Assembly (NCBI GenBank): GCA_951213105.1 | Contig: OX578137.1 | Span: forward strand, 53,985,236-54,049,235 | Length of the DNA stretch: 64,000 nucleotides | Direction of reading: 5' to 3' | Source of the DNA: Amaurobius ferox | Taxonomy: Eukaryota > Arthropoda > Arachnida > Araneae > Amaurobiidae | Position numbers and translations under genes: made by a program | The notes under the pieces: generated by a model | What the model saw: the letters and a program-made list of their open reading frames with translations, nothing else | What the model was told of the DNA's origin: nothing | Database searches by the model: none | Shown: one piece after another, positions 49,081 through 60,918 of the stretch | Numbering within the stretch: the stretch's first letter is position 1 | How the letters are laid out: every line of letters begins with the position of its first letter

Positions 49081-49649
49081 TGTAGCAAGAATGCAAATCC
49101 CCATCTTGGCTGTGACGGGGTTTGATAGCGTGGTAGGTCAGGATCATAGCGATAAGCTAAAGACTCCAGCTGAAGGAATTTAATACTGCCTTATGAGCGT
49201 TCGCTACAGTACTCCCTCTTCCAAAGAGTTTCTTCGAAACTGAAAGAAATGATCACTGGGTTCCAGATGAGGCGTCGAGCTCTTACGTTGAAGCGAAGGA
49301 TTTCTTACAAGTGGCCTCGAGTGAGTCACAAGGCCCGATGACGTACGGTGAGTCGACGTCAGTGAATAGAGAAAAAGTGCTGGCGACATCTTATGGGAAA
49401 TATAGAAAATACTTTCGTGCAATGTATATACAATTCTCAGGAAGCTGAATAACTGGAAATAATTGAACAAAGGATGCTTTGTGCTCGTATCTAAGGTCAC
49501 CAATGTAGCGATAATGTAAATCACCAACTTGACTGTGCTGTTGTTTGATCCTGGGGGGTCAAAGCGTGGTAAGTCAGTATCGTATCTTTGAGCTAAAGAC
49601 GTCTCTAGTTCAAGGCATTTAATACTGCCTTATGAGCGTTCTCTATACA
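49081..49649 (-). mobile_element. TRIM-like LTR miniature (569 bp)
   Basis: Two direct repeats, 49081-49208 and 49504-49649, start TGTAGC and end CTACA or CTATACA on plus. Read on minus the order is a 146-bp left LTR, then TTGGTGACCTTAG as a primer-binding-site-like stretch right after the LTR, a 295-bp spacer, a purine tract GGAAGAGGGAG, and a 128-bp right LTR starting TGTAGCG. CAGG occurs at 49077-49080 and 49648-49651 and may be the target duplication. The minus-strand open frame 49204-49527 only reflects the spacer. Terminal repeats, PBS and polypurine tract without genes fit a TRIM. Confidence 0.65.
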
Positions 49650-51320
49650 GGTTAAAATATTTGAATGTATTTAGAAACTTATACATCTATCCACTTTTTA
49701 AGCATTACTATATTTAACTAAACATTTTAGAAGAGGGCATAATTCATAATTTCAGAACGGTTAACGGAGCTTACCACAAACTTATAGCATTTAATAGTTC
49801 AAATAAGTTTAAAAATCAACTGATCTATGCTGTAAAAGTGTGAGCGATTATTAGAAAAAACTCAGGAAACTTGGATTCTATACATATTTCTAGTAACAGT
49901 CCATTGATTTTTCTGGTAATGTGCACAGTTATATTTTACCTGAGAACAAGAAAAATTGAGGTATATTTGCAAAGCTATCATTTTCAAATTATCATTTGAA
50001 ATGTTATTACATGTTTCTAATATGATTGCAAACAGTTATCTAAAGTATATTTTAAATTTTCAAGTATCATAACTATAAATCCATTAGTATACTCATAGCA
50101 TCAGGTCATGAGGAACTTTAGAATCCTTAGAATTGTTTCTTAGAATCAGGACAGGAGATAATTTAGGATCCCACTAAATACTATATTAGTAGCTTGTATA
50201 ACGGTTTTCAAAGTAGCGTTACTGAATATTTACCCGTTAATCCTCAAGGAATTTCTTAATAACTTGATAAAACTTTCCTTTGCAGAAGTGCATATGTTTA
50301 CTTATTTTAGAAACAGATAACAATCTCTATATCCGTACCTATAACTCCCTACATGTGAAATCAATACTGCAATTGTTGATTTCAATTGGAATGACTTATA
50401 CGAAAAAAATCGGAGCATGTATCTGTTTCTAAATATTTGAGTTACTGAGTTTAGAAACAAAAAAGTTTCACAAATTACTAAAATATTACGTTTATAACAC
50501 ACTCCGAATTATTAGGTTTTCGGGATCCTACTCTGCTTTCTTAGCTTTATCTCTTCACATTTTTTTTTTTTGCATAATCTTGGTGCATAATGATGTTGCT
50601 ATTCTAGCAACAGATTTATTTTCTTTCTGATACGTTAAAATGCTTAGTGATGTATTTATTTATTTATTGTTATAAGTCGGATAAGACATTTCAAGAAAGT
50701 TAATGATTGCCAATAGTCAGAAAAAGTTATTTATCTTAATTTTTTAAAATATATCTTAGTTAAGAGATTTGTATATCGTATTTTAAAAAGAACTTTGGAT
50801 ATTATTGAGTATTAATTTACAAAGCACTGTTATAGAAATGAAAGAATATCTCACTATAATTTTTAACCCTTTACATGATAATATATATAGCATATATTAT
50901 TTATATATTGCATATTATTAAGATAGTTTATTTTTTATTTTTATGTTTAGAAACTAATTATAAAATATATAATTTTAGTTTTGTAAATTTAAATGAAACT
51001 TTATAATGATTAATTAATTTATTTCCATTAATTTTTTATTACTTTTTTATGTTATGTTTCGCAGCAATATTTTAATAAAATTTTAATATCTGTGTAATAA
51101 TCACTTGATCTATATTCTCCGAATTATAGTCATCAAAATACAGCGATGGTAAAACACAATGACTAAAACATAAAATATGTTTCTAAAAATTCGTTAAAAC
51201 TTCTGTCTGGAACAATTTGAATTTTATTTATTTATTTATTTATTTATCAGTGATACAAAACAGAGCAGGTCCAATTATAATGATCAATTATTTCATTAAC
51301 ATAACATCACAGAAGATTGA
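49650..51320. other. AT-rich DNA, R5 fragment near 50580-50760
   Basis: The stretch at 50580-50760 aligns with 47720-47850 and 57400-57540 (repeat R5). The rest is unique and uncharacterised; an ATTT tetranucleotide run is at 51228-51247. Confidence 0.35.
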
Positions 51321-51599
51321 TTAAAAAATATCAACTGATTTCCAAGGTAAAAAGGAACTTTCTTCTTCAGAATACAAAGAACAATGAAGCCGGTACCAAT
51401 GAAGGCAGACGCCTTCATTGGTACCGGTGCTCTGTCTTTTATCATAAATAAGGAGGTGTTTTATGCCACCAACATTGATTGATGATTTGTAATCAGCCTT
51501 TAATGCTGTTATACTACGCAGCAATTTTCCAATTAATAATACATTTCCAGTTATGTAAATTAAAGTTGTAGCGATGCCGTCTAAAGTTTTTAGAGACAT
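51321..51599 (-). CDS. Unrecognised small ORF broken by a perfect hairpin
   Basis: The frame of 92 codons opens ATG TCT CTA, and its first 55 residues (…YITGNVLLIGKLLRSI…, …SINVGGIKHLLIYDK…) have a plausible protein look, with a hydrophobic segment around residues 12-25. I recognise no family. From residue 57 on, the frame runs through a 38-base perfect hairpin (51390-51427), which makes the C-terminal part unlikely to be genuine. It could be an exon of a host gene or an element remnant, or simply chance. Confidence 0.2.
   Translation of the reverse strand: MSLKTLDGIATTLIYITGNVLLIGKLLRSITALKADYKSSINVGGIKHLLIYDKRQSTGTNEGVCLHWYRLHCSLYSEEESSFLPWKSVDIF
51390..51427. repeat. Perfect 17-bp hairpin, 4-base loop
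   Basis: CCGGTACCAATGAAGGC, loop AGAC, GCCTTCATTGGTACCGG. The arms match at every position. It is GC-richer than its surroundings. Confidence 0.95.
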
Positions 51600-51986
51600 A
51601 TTTTACAACTTACCTATGCAAGAACTGAATTTCAGCAACATTTTATAAAAATCGAAGTTTAAAATTATTACTAAATTATTAACTATTACTAAATCATTTA
51701 TTACTAAATTATTAACCTCTTAAGAATTTAATTTATAATTCCCAAATGCATTTTTACATATTGCGCATTTTCTTAGCAGCTAGTAAATCGTACATTTATG
51801 TTCATTTTTCCTCTTCTTTAAGTTATGTTGTATATGTCCTTTTACATACCCTTCGATAAAAACGTCAAATAAAACAAAAAGTTATTATACCTGCTTATTT
51901 TTACTACCTTATCAAACACATCTTTGCAACATAGCATGCACTAAAATGAAGTGTTTTATTTATTGCACAGAAATTTATTTATATCT

Positions 51987-52232
51987 TTATTTTAAGTACT
52001 CTATTTGAAAACCAGAAACATTGGAAATGAAGAAACTTCTTAAATAGAGACCTCCAACGCAGATCGTAAACTCATAAATTCTTCTCACTGAAATGTTCTT
52101 CAAGTGCCATTGAGTTTCAAAGTCTACCTGAGGATGAAATGTTAGTGTTCTTAACTTCGAATCCATATTTTCTGACAATGGATGATTTGTCCAGACCAAG
52201 CATGTGTGCTTGCAGCTTTTCGCAATATTCAT
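51987..52232 (-). CDS. Unrecognised ORF, possible exon
   Basis: The minus-strand frame of 81 codons reads CKHTCLVWTNHPLSENMDSK and FHPQVDFETQWHLKNISVRR. The amino acid mix is unlike the simple-sequence frames elsewhere in this window, so it may be a real exon or a decayed one. No family, splice partner or promoter is recognised. Confidence 0.2.
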   Translation of the reverse strand: MNIAKSCKHTCLVWTNHPLSENMDSKLRTLTFHPQVDFETQWHLKNISVRRIYEFTICVGGLYLRSFFISNVSGFQIEYLK

Positions 52233-52299
52233 TAGTCACATTATTCCTCGCATACATGATACGAAAATAATCCATTTTATGAGCTTCAAGTCATATAGT

Positions 52300-54497
52300 A
52301 ATTCTCATTATCAAGGGAAACGGTTACACCGAATTTCGTAAAATATTATGGGTATCCTTTGAATAACTCCACTTAAAAATGATGTCCATGTTTCGAGTTT
52401 CTAGGACCATTAGGTTGTCTAGATATTAATAAGAAAACACACAGTTCAACCTTACATACAGCATCATGCAGACGATATTTTTTCTACAAATGCATTGGAA
52501 TAAAATGATATCATGTCATATCATTTGAAGATGTCATCACCTGGTGATATTGACTAAAGAAAATTATGTCATCTTAGCAACGGATATAAATTCAATCCGT
52601 TTATGTGGGAGGCGATTTTTAACACTTTACAACAAAGTTGAAAAGTGTTTATGACTTTAATCATTCTGTCTGTCTGTCTCTCTGTCTGTCTGTGCGTTAG
52701 CACGATAACTGCCGTAAAAATGACTTTATCAAAATGAAATTTTAGTATGTTGTTCAGACGGTCTGTAGGACCTATGGGAATATAAAGGAATAATATCACC
52801 CAATTAGTTTTGGATTGAACTCGGGTTGAAAAAACGAAATACATTAAGTTCTATGGGACCTAATTTTTCAAACATTTTTAGAGCGGAATTAAAATTCACA
52901 AATTGCTTCGAAAATTTTAGGTAATATTCACATTGTTCCATAAAATATATAAAAAAAAATCAGCGAAATATATTCAGTAGTTTTTTAAATAAAAATTAAA
53001 ATAATAATAACACCTCTTATGTGAAGCGATCCCGTGACCATGATATGAAAAGATCACGTGACCCACTTCAAAATGCTATATGGCATCCATCTTGTCTCAA
53101 AATCGCGATTTTTAAAGTTCTTTTTAATTCATATTGAGTGTTGTATCCGTCCTAAAACCACTTTATTTTTTCTTAAATTCTGTGCATCTACATACTGAAA
53201 CAACGCAATTACAATATATTTGAATTTAAATGCTCATCCAAATTTGATTATTTCTACAACGAAGCCTATTTTTCACCTATGTAATATGTAAACAGCAAAA
53301 TATGTAGAATGAGTTGTATTAGAATTGCTGTATTTCTTCAACACAAAATCATTTAGTTCATGGAATCTGCATAGCTGATATGAATGAAATATTCATTGAT
53401 TTCATAAAGAGAAGGACGATTTTTTCGATGAAGTTTTACGCATAGAGTTTAATTACTTGTAGCTCCATGGTTTTAATTTTTAAATAAAATAAATTATTAT
53501 AGTATTGTGATGAATGACATGAATGAGAAATTATTTATGAATGAAATGCTGCTTTTATAGAGAGAGCCAGGCGCATTTTTTCTATGACGTCATTTGAATG
53601 AATTTCAGTTGTTTTCGATGAAGTTTTCAAATATAATAAATTATCGTAGTATTATGATAATTCTCCAATTATTACCGAGGAATGTATCACATTTTAGAGA
53701 GGTTTAAACCAGACAATTTATATTTCAATGCCGTCATTTGAATGAAATTCATTTTTTTCGATGAAGATTTAAGTTTTCAAATATAATAAATTAATGTAGT
53801 ACTGTGATAAATTTTAAAATATTACCGAGGAATGTATTGCATTTTAGACATGTTTAAATAAAATTGAATTGAAGTTGGAAAGTGTTTCATAATCAATGCT
53901 TTAATCATGATTGATCTTTCTTGTTATTAAATAATTTTCCCGATTCAGATAATAAAGAATTGTATATAAAATCAATGTTATCGGAATTGCATTCTTGATT
54001 TGATTATATCAATTACGGCCTTCAGGTTTAAAGATAACGGGGATAATTGATATTTTCAATTTGTTACATCATCTGTTTTATTTGTACAAAATTTTTTGAA
54101 ACTCTTATTTAGTAGTACGGGTAACTGTTTCACTAGCATATCTTCTAATTTACGACAATTTCTTTTAATCTACTTGTATATCTACTTCCCATACAATCTT
54201 AGTCCTTCCATTTTGGTATATTTATCCGTTTGTATATTTATTCAATTTCCTATTTTGAGTAAATTTTCTTAAAAAAGGAACCAGGATGTTTCATTTTTCA
54301 GATCTGCCTGTGAAGATAATTTTGTACAACGAGAACCAAGATTCTTAAACTTCTGTTTAGGAGCATTAATTTAGATATTTTAATCGAATGTTTTGAATAA
54401 CAATGTTATTTAGAATACTATAGAAACTTGTACATGATTGTGAATTTTAAGTTTCTTTATTATGTATATTCCGTACGAATAAAGAGTATACTGCTTG
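52300..54497 (+). mobile_element. Helitron-like element, copy 3, interrupted by HINE copy C
   Basis: The left part (to 52620) matches 2100-2340 and 2640-2680 of copy 2 (AACTCCACTTAAAAATGATG, then ATTAGGTTGTC, GCAACGGATATAAATTCAAT). The right part (from 53921) matches 3515-4453 (ATTATATCAATTACGGCCTTC and so on). The 3' end TCCGTACGAATAAAGAGTAT, then ACTGCTTG, is a mutated form of the hairpin and CTAG terminus. The HINE interrupts between sequences that are continuous in copy 2. The 5' end is not clear. Confidence 0.5.
52621..53920 (+). mobile_element. Helentron-like element (HINE), copy C, nested in a Helitron-like copy
   Basis: Begins AACACTTTACAACAAAGTTG, TCTG tract at 52665-52693, ends with stem-loop AATCAATGCTTTAATCATGATT and GATCTTTC. 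Because it interrupts a known sequence, its two ends are fixed within a few bases and agree with those of copies A, B and D. Confidence 0.6.
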
Positions 54498-54993
54498 TCA
54501 TAAATATATATTTTAAGAAAATATTATTCTTATTACAGCCGGTTTTATTTATAAGAAACCCCGTATGAAGCTGGTTTTTACACTACAGACGTTCTACCAA
54601 TTACAATACAAGTTACAATCCACCAATAAATAACAATAACACGAAAGATACCCAAACTTGTTGTAAACTTAACTCGACACTAAAGAAGTATGGGAAAAAT
54701 TGTTCACCTCCGTTGAAGTATATAGTTTGTCAAAGTACGAATAATGGGCGTATGAAAATAAAACTAAACAAATAGTCCGAAGTATTTGTAATAAACGCTC
54801 GATATATATGTCGGAATTGCTGTTTGCAACGACTCCGAATAGTCGTGTTGGATGTCCAGAAGTCGTGGTCGTCACCCGAAAATAAGATTTATTTGATTCT
54901 TGATAAAATTCATCTCTTTTTTCGAAAATGTGTGTTTGTTGAATCAATGAGAACGCTAAAATAAAGGAAGCCGGTTTTTTTCAACAAAATCAG
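54498..54993. other. Spacer with an unrecognised minus-strand ORF
   Basis: The frame 54669-54947 (92 codons, FRVTTTTSGHPTRLFGVVAN inside) resembles nothing I know. No repeat match is seen. Confidence 0.25.
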
Positions 54994-56098
54994 CACGGAG
55001 CTTACGATCTTGCGAAATCTTCATTCTTCGCAAGCATTCTACAATCTACTACGTTCATATCTCTGGAATGGCGAGAGGATTGCGAGTGTTCCTATGCTCC
55101 GTACCATCTCCTGCTCACCTCGTGAGTACCTATCGGTGCGACTTTTCACACGGGTGTCTCATCCGTCGTCTCCTCCTCACCTCGTATTTTCATATACAGA
55201 GTGATCCAAAAGTCCTCCAGACATTTTAAAATTGAATATAAACTCAAGTAATTGCCGTACGGTAGTGAGGCTTGGACTAAAATGCTTTTCACGTTGAAAA
55301 GTTTAGGTTAAGCAAATAAAAAAATTACTTCCAAACTTTGCCCATAGATGGCGCTACTTGTTCAAATGTTTGTATATCTATTTTCAGATTCGTTTTGACA
55401 CTGTCACTGTAAGTAGTAAGAAATGACAACTCCCACCGAAAAAGCTCATTGCGTAGATTGGTACTTTGAGACTAAATCCATCAATGCAGTTCATTTTTGC
55501 TTTTTTTTGGTATTTTTGAGGTACGGCGCCATCTATGGGCGCTACAAAATCTGACACGGAGCTTGCGAAATCTTCATTCTTCGCAATCATTCTACAATCT
55601 GCTACGTTCATATCTCTGGAATGGCGAGAGGAATGCGAGTGTTCCTATGCTCCGTACCATTTCCTGCTCGCCTCGTGAGCACCTATCGATGCGACTTCTG
55701 TCACAGGTGCCTCATGCGTCGTTTCCCCCTCATCTCGTATTTTCATATACAGAGTGATCCAAAAGTCCTTCAGACATTTTCAAATTGAATATAAACTCAA
55801 GTAATTGCCGTACGATAGTGAGGTTTGGATTAAAATGCTTTTCACGTTGAAAAGTTTGGGTTCAGCAAATAAAAAATTTAATTCCAAACTTTGCCTATTG
55901 ATGGCGCTACTTGTTCAAATGTTTGTATATCTGTGTTTATTTTCAGATTCGTTTTGATACAGCCACTGTAAGTAGTAAGAAATGACCACTCCCACCGAAA
56001 AAGCTCATTGCGTAGGTTGGTACTTTGAAACTAAATCAATCAATACAGTTCAGTTTTTATACTTTTTGGGGTATTTTTGAGGTACAGCGCCATCTACG
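54994..56098 (+). repeat. Tandem duplication, two units of about 555 bp
   Basis: CACGGAGCTT at 54994 returns at 55554, and both units then share CATATCTCTGGAATGGCGAG, CCTATGCTCCGTACCAT, and the mariner terminus ATACAGAGTGATCCAAAAGT. Each unit contains a flank (no known family) plus the left half of the MITE. Only the second unit is followed by the right MITE terminus. The short frames 55010-55204 and 55497-55757 are the same frame in both units; I do not recognise the product, and it is probably not a gene. Confidence 0.7.
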
Positions 56099-56245
56099 GG
56101 CAAAGTTTGTAACTAAATTTTTTTATTTACTTAGCCAAAATTTTTCAACGTGGAAAGCATTTTAGTCCAAACCTCACTATCGTACCCTAATTACTTGAGT
56201 TTACATTCGATTTAAAAATGTGTCAAGGACTTTTGGATCACCCTG
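55750..56245 (+). mobile_element. Mariner-derived MITE with long inverted termini
   Basis: The left end CAGAGTGATCCAAAAGTCC and the right end GGACTTTTGGATCACCCTG are inverted repeats that stay similar for about 165 bases, to the GGCGCTAC/GTAGATGGCGC region. TA flanks both ends. Between them, ATG at 55982 opens MTTPTEKAHCVGWYFETKSI, the typical start of a DUF4817-type mariner transposase, cut off soon after. So this is an internal-deletion derivative that keeps the transposase N-terminus. A partial copy of it is at 55197-55540. Confidence 0.8.
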
Positions 56246-56249
56246 TATA

Positions 56250-56940
56250 TCTTTCTATAGATCACCCTGGTAATCAGGTCACCGTAGCATATTTCTTTGA
56301 ATTTTGTCTGAGAATTCAATCATGCATAAACCTCCACACGAACTCAATTTTTGGAATTTTAGTTCCCCTCGTATTTGATGATAGACCTAATGCCTTTATG
56401 CTGCCTCCCAGAGCAGATTCTGGTAGTGATTAAAATATTAATAGCTTTGCTTTCGAATTTTTAGTTATGCAATCCTTACTCAGAGGTCTATGATTACACA
56501 AAAGCCAAAACATATCTAAAACAGTGTTTCTGAGGTTATTCTGGGTTTCTCACAGTGTTGTCAAGTCAGGTGTACCGCGAGTATAGTTGTACAGTGTAAT
56601 ATTGTTTAAGAAATCTTAATATATATTTTTAATTTATTTATTATACATATGTAAACATTTGTAAAAATAAAATCGTAAATTATATTTATTATACACATGC
56701 AAAAATCATTATGATTTTTAAATTTCATATCTGTGAAATTTCTTCAATTTTCAATTTTAAGTATGTAAATTTAAGGCAGTTATTTTTAAAAAAATATTAT
56801 TTATATCGCAAATTATCCACATATTTTTTAATTTTTACAAATATGTACATATTTAATGTTTTCACTATTAGAATTATATTTTATGTTTTCTTGAAATATA
56901 TTCTATAGTTACTTGAATAATTCTTTTCAGTCAGACTTTC
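56250..56940. other. AT-rich DNA, nothing recognised
   Basis: The frames at 56218-56433 and 56711-56908 have no conserved match. The former begins inside the MITE terminus. Confidence 0.3.
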
Positions 56941-57600
56941 TAATCATTCAGCCTGTACTTTCAAACACAAGAAAATATCACACATTCTTTCTTCAGAAAT
57001 GGTAACATTTTATTCAAATGGATTTTAATTTTTATTTTACGACAATAGAAACTCAAAAAGTACATCTATGGCATACATCTTATAAATTTTCAAAAGATAT
57101 AAAATGAACAAAGTAACAATAAACGAATTTCAAAGACATGTAAAATTAATCGCATCTTCCAATTACTGCAAATTAATTAATACGCAACAGCTTTAATGTT
57201 CAAAACATATAAACTCCAAAAGAAATTCTTCAAATGAGACATTTTGTTTAAATAAATTACACATTTTTATCTTCCATTTTTCAGAATTTCTTGATATGCC
57301 TTTCAAACATCAAGAAGTTAAATAAAACAAAAATTGTTATCTTAGTTAATTACTTTTCCAAGTTTATCGCATTACATTTCCTTTTATTGGTTACTCCCCC
57401 ATCGTAATAAAGATTCTATTTCTAACAAGTGATTTATTTTCTTCCTGCTGCGTTAAACTGTTTTTATCAGTGGGATAAACTCTTTTAAGATGTTTAATGA
57501 TTGTCAAGGGTCAGATTGTGTTATTTATGTTTTGCTTTAAAAATATCCTCGTCAAGTGATTGTAGTAAAACTTTGTGTTTTAAAAACATTAGGTTCGTAC
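56940..57600 (+). repeat. Dispersed repeat R5, copy 3
   Basis: Aligns with 47240-47850 (see there). No coding. Confidence 0.45.
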
Positions 57601-57831
57601 GGTTTAAAATTGAAAGAAAATTGTATGCTAATAAATATATATCTAATTACAAAGTTTCAATCATCTATTTAAAGAAATAATTTTTTATTTTATAGAATTA
57701 GTGATGCGACTATTTTTCTTCTACTGCTTTTTACATTCTTGGGACTTTGGTGTACTCAATAATTTATTATTATTATTTTTATTAATGATCAGGCACTTGA
57801 TTTTCCATTTATTTGCTTATTGTTAGCAGCT

Positions 57832-57937
57832 AGACCAGAAACCATCACTTAACGTTGCTCTGGCGCATATGAGGGAGTGGTACACATTATGTTCTTAGCC
57901 ACCACTACATCCATGTACGCAGGTGGGGCTAAATCTT
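57832..57937 (-). mobile_element. Decayed fragment of the composite SINE body
   Basis: CGTTGCTCTGGCGCATATGA, GGTACACATTATG and CATCCATGTACGCAGGTGGG match in order the part of the SINE at 43403-43475 (CGTTGCCCCAGCGACCAGTG, GGACACATTGCG, CATCCATGTCTTACGTGGG). Its 5S head is not visible. This shows the SINE body exists as an interspersed family. Confidence 0.55.
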
Positions 57938-58464
57938 AAAACATTACTAGCAAAAATATTTAATTTTTTGGCATCCTTCCCACAATTTTTTGTCACTGAA
58001 AAACATAGATGTCGAATGGACAATGTTTTGTGTTAGTTATGTCTTTAAACACCTAGTTTGAAGATGATTTATATACTTATTAGATTAGGTAATTATTTTC
58101 ATTAATAAATTATTCCTTTTTGGTAAACTTTGATAACTTATTTCTAAATAGTGACAACTAAAAATTATGCAATTGTATAAGAACCGCAATATTCCTTGAT
58201 ATTTCGGCTCTCGTCATGGATAAACATAGGTAATATTATCTGTATTTTTAATTTTTGATAATAATTGATTTTAATACTGTAATATTTTAGATCAGAAACA
58301 AACGTTTTGCAACGCTTCTAGCTGCTAATTGAGAAAGTTAAAATTACTATTATTACACTTGCATTATCGCTTTCAGTTGACCATATATTTCATCGCCTGT
58401 GTACATATTATGTTCAAACCACACACAGTTTAATAGTAAATAAAAAACACATTTATCTTCGTAA

Positions 58465-58783
58465 TTGAAAATTCTCGTCTGTCTTGATTATTTTTCGAAA
58501 TAGAAATCTAACTACTTAAATTCGTCAATAAAGACACAGCAAAGTTTCTCAATCAACATCTCATAGTCACTTTCGTATTAGTAGATCCTATATTTATAGC
58601 TCTAGAAGACCTCAATGGAAAGTTAAAGGGATGCATAATGACTAATTTTAAATTAAAATAAAAATTAATCTTTGGTATTGAAAACTCTCGTCTGTCTTAA
58701 ATTTTTGATATAGAAAATCTAACTACTTAAATTCGTAGATAAAGCACTGCAAACTCTCTCAATCAACATCTAATGGTTACTTT
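58465..58783. repeat. Direct repeats of about 110 bp, 212-bp period
   Basis: TTGAAAATTCTCGTCTGTCT at 58465 recurs as TTGAAAACTCTCGTCTGTCT near 58677, and both continue CTAACTACTTAAATTCGT and TCTCAATCAACATCT. The copies are separated by about 100 unrelated bases. Confidence 0.75.
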
Positions 58784-58814
58784 CTATGAGACCAGAAATT
58801 GATCTCACACTTTG

Positions 58815-59755
58815 GGGAGACAGCATTATGCCTTTTATTTATTGATTCGAAACTTCGGACAATACTGCTAGTCTGAGTGGCGCCGAGGTTTACAGCAAAC
58901 CATAAATTTAGGAATGTCACGACAGGGGGGGGGCAGAGCGGACCCTTACGAGGATGTCAAGCAGCGACATTGGTTCAATGATTAACCAATGGAGAAACTT
59001 CTTGTTACGTCACACTGAATGCTGCAAATGAAAGCAAAGGGGGAGTGACACCCCCAAGGGAAAGAGGGAACCACAACCTGTGACCGAAGAAGGACACTGG
59101 AAGTAGAAGAGAAGATAACTTGGAGACGATGACTTAGTAACGAGACTTGTGCTAATGCTCGGACGACATTATGACTTGTGCAGACACAGTTATGACTTAA
59201 TAACGAACACAACAACTATGACTTGCTCTGATACTTGCCCGACATTATGACATAACGACGACTAGAAATGTAGAGTGCTCCATAGATATTCAAAAATAAT
59301 GGATAGAGCTATTGAGTTGTGCAGAGTTACAGCGGTACAATATGTTCAACGAATTTACGTGACGGAGCATTACACCAAGAGTAAATGCCGGTAAATGGAC
59401 GTCATTAATTACGGATGATGACAAAGTACAAGACAGATTTGAAGGTATGTGCCCATTGAAAATGATATCTGGTCCTAACCACTATTTAGGAGCTTCCGTA
59501 CTGGTCGCATATGTCCCCTCCGCTGAAATAATATAATTAAATATTGTAATTGCATTTAATAAGTATTTTATGTTGTTAATAAATGTTTTATTGTTAAAGA
59601 TTAAATGGTGCAGTCAATGAGTCTTATAATAATAATTATTCCTTTATTGGACTCACGCAAAAGTAAATAATTTGAGGGTTATTGCGAACACAATGTAGTA
59701 GTAATAATAATGTTAATCATAATTTAAGTTCTTTTATTTTCTATTAGTTCCCACA
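58815..59755 (+). mobile_element. Left LTR of a Ty3/gypsy-like element
   Basis: Aligns with the solo LTR at 13592-14560 (reverse complement). It holds a G run at 58925-58933, the AGATTTGAAGGTATGTG word, an AATAAATGTTTTATTGTTAA polyadenylation-signal region near 59578-59598, and ends TTCCCACA at 59755. Just after it, GGTTTCCGTGAC could be a decayed primer-binding site for tRNA-His (expected TGGTGCCGTGAC). The 5' limit is uncertain by tens of bases. The gag region follows 340 bases downstream. Confidence 0.5.
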
Positions 59756-60097
59756 TTCGGTTTCCGTGACGCTTTTGTGTGAGTTCAAAATTTAAAAGAA
59801 AATTTTAATAAATAATACTGAGATTAATAAAAATAATTTGAATAAAGTTATGGATAAATTTAATAGAGGAGCATGTGATGACCAGATTTTAGCATTGTTT
59901 AAATTAAATATGCACATTCACTATGGAAATGAATGAATTTGAATATATTTGAAATAATTGAAAATGATGTTTGAAAAGTTGAGTAATGTTAAGAATATTT
60001 AGTTTGCATGTTGAAGTATTTTATGTGCAGTATTTTAAAGTGTATTTTATGCTGTTAATTTTAAGTAGGATTTTGGAAGTGATATATTTTGTTTTAA

Positions 60098-60918
60098 ATG
60101 TCTCAAAGAACCAGTAGATGTTCTAGACGGCAAAAGTCTCCGGACATATCACAAAGAGATATTATTGAAAATCCGAGAGTGAAAATGGATAATTTTGGTT
60201 TAATTAATTCATTGTCAGTGTTTAATGGAAGAAAAGACGAGGATGTCGAATTCTTTTTCGCGCTATTCGAAAATGTTGCAAAAATAGCCGACGGGTTAGA
60301 GGAAAATAAGGTGGTCATTTTAAAAACTCGGTTAAAAGATAAAGCGGTTGATTTTTTGTTAAAAAAAGGGAATTGCAGAAATCAAATAATATGAGAGAAA
60401 TCAAACAGATATTATTGAAACAATTTAAAACATCCCTTACAATGGTTCAAAAACAGACAAATATATGTAAAATTAAAATGACGCCATGAATGAAACTATT
60501 TGAGTTGGCGTTGGAAATTTCAAATTCGACAAATGAATTTTTAGGGAATTACGCAAACAATGAAATGTGTGAAATAAAGAACAATTTAATGTTCGCAAAA
60601 TTGATGGAAGCTTTAAGACAAGATCTGGTATTTGAAATTAGAAAATTAAACATACAAAATTTTGAAAAGGCGGAAGAATGCGCAGAGCAGTTGGAACAAA
60701 TTTTTGAGGATTGTGATAGTACAGAAGTTAATGCAATTTACCGCAATGAAAATATGGACAGAAATTTTAATGATAGTCAAATGAAAAGGCATTTACAAAA
60801 TTCAAAATTTGAACATCAGCAAGTAAAATATGAAAGGCGCGAAAAATCGGAAAATGAAATGATATATTGTATAGGATGCGGAAAAAGGGGGGGGGGGGCA
60901 CTATTTTTCTACCTGTAG
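60098..60918 (+). pseudogene. gag: Ty3/gypsy-type Gag, frameshifted
   Basis: Gag forms the element's particle and binds its RNA. The first frame (60098-60394) contains VFNGRKDEDVEFFFALFENV near residues 40-60 and KTRLKDKAVDFL, the usual capsid start of arthropod Ty3/gypsy Gag. It ends early, and the next frame (60490-60918) continues with LMEALRQDLVFEIRKLNIQN and FEKAEECAEQLEQ, the capsid C-terminal part. It then reaches IYCIGCGKRG, the first half of a CCHC knuckle, before a 12-G run breaks the frame. Codon bias is very A-rich, like the rest of the element. At least two frame breaks make it inactive as one protein. Confidence 0.75.
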
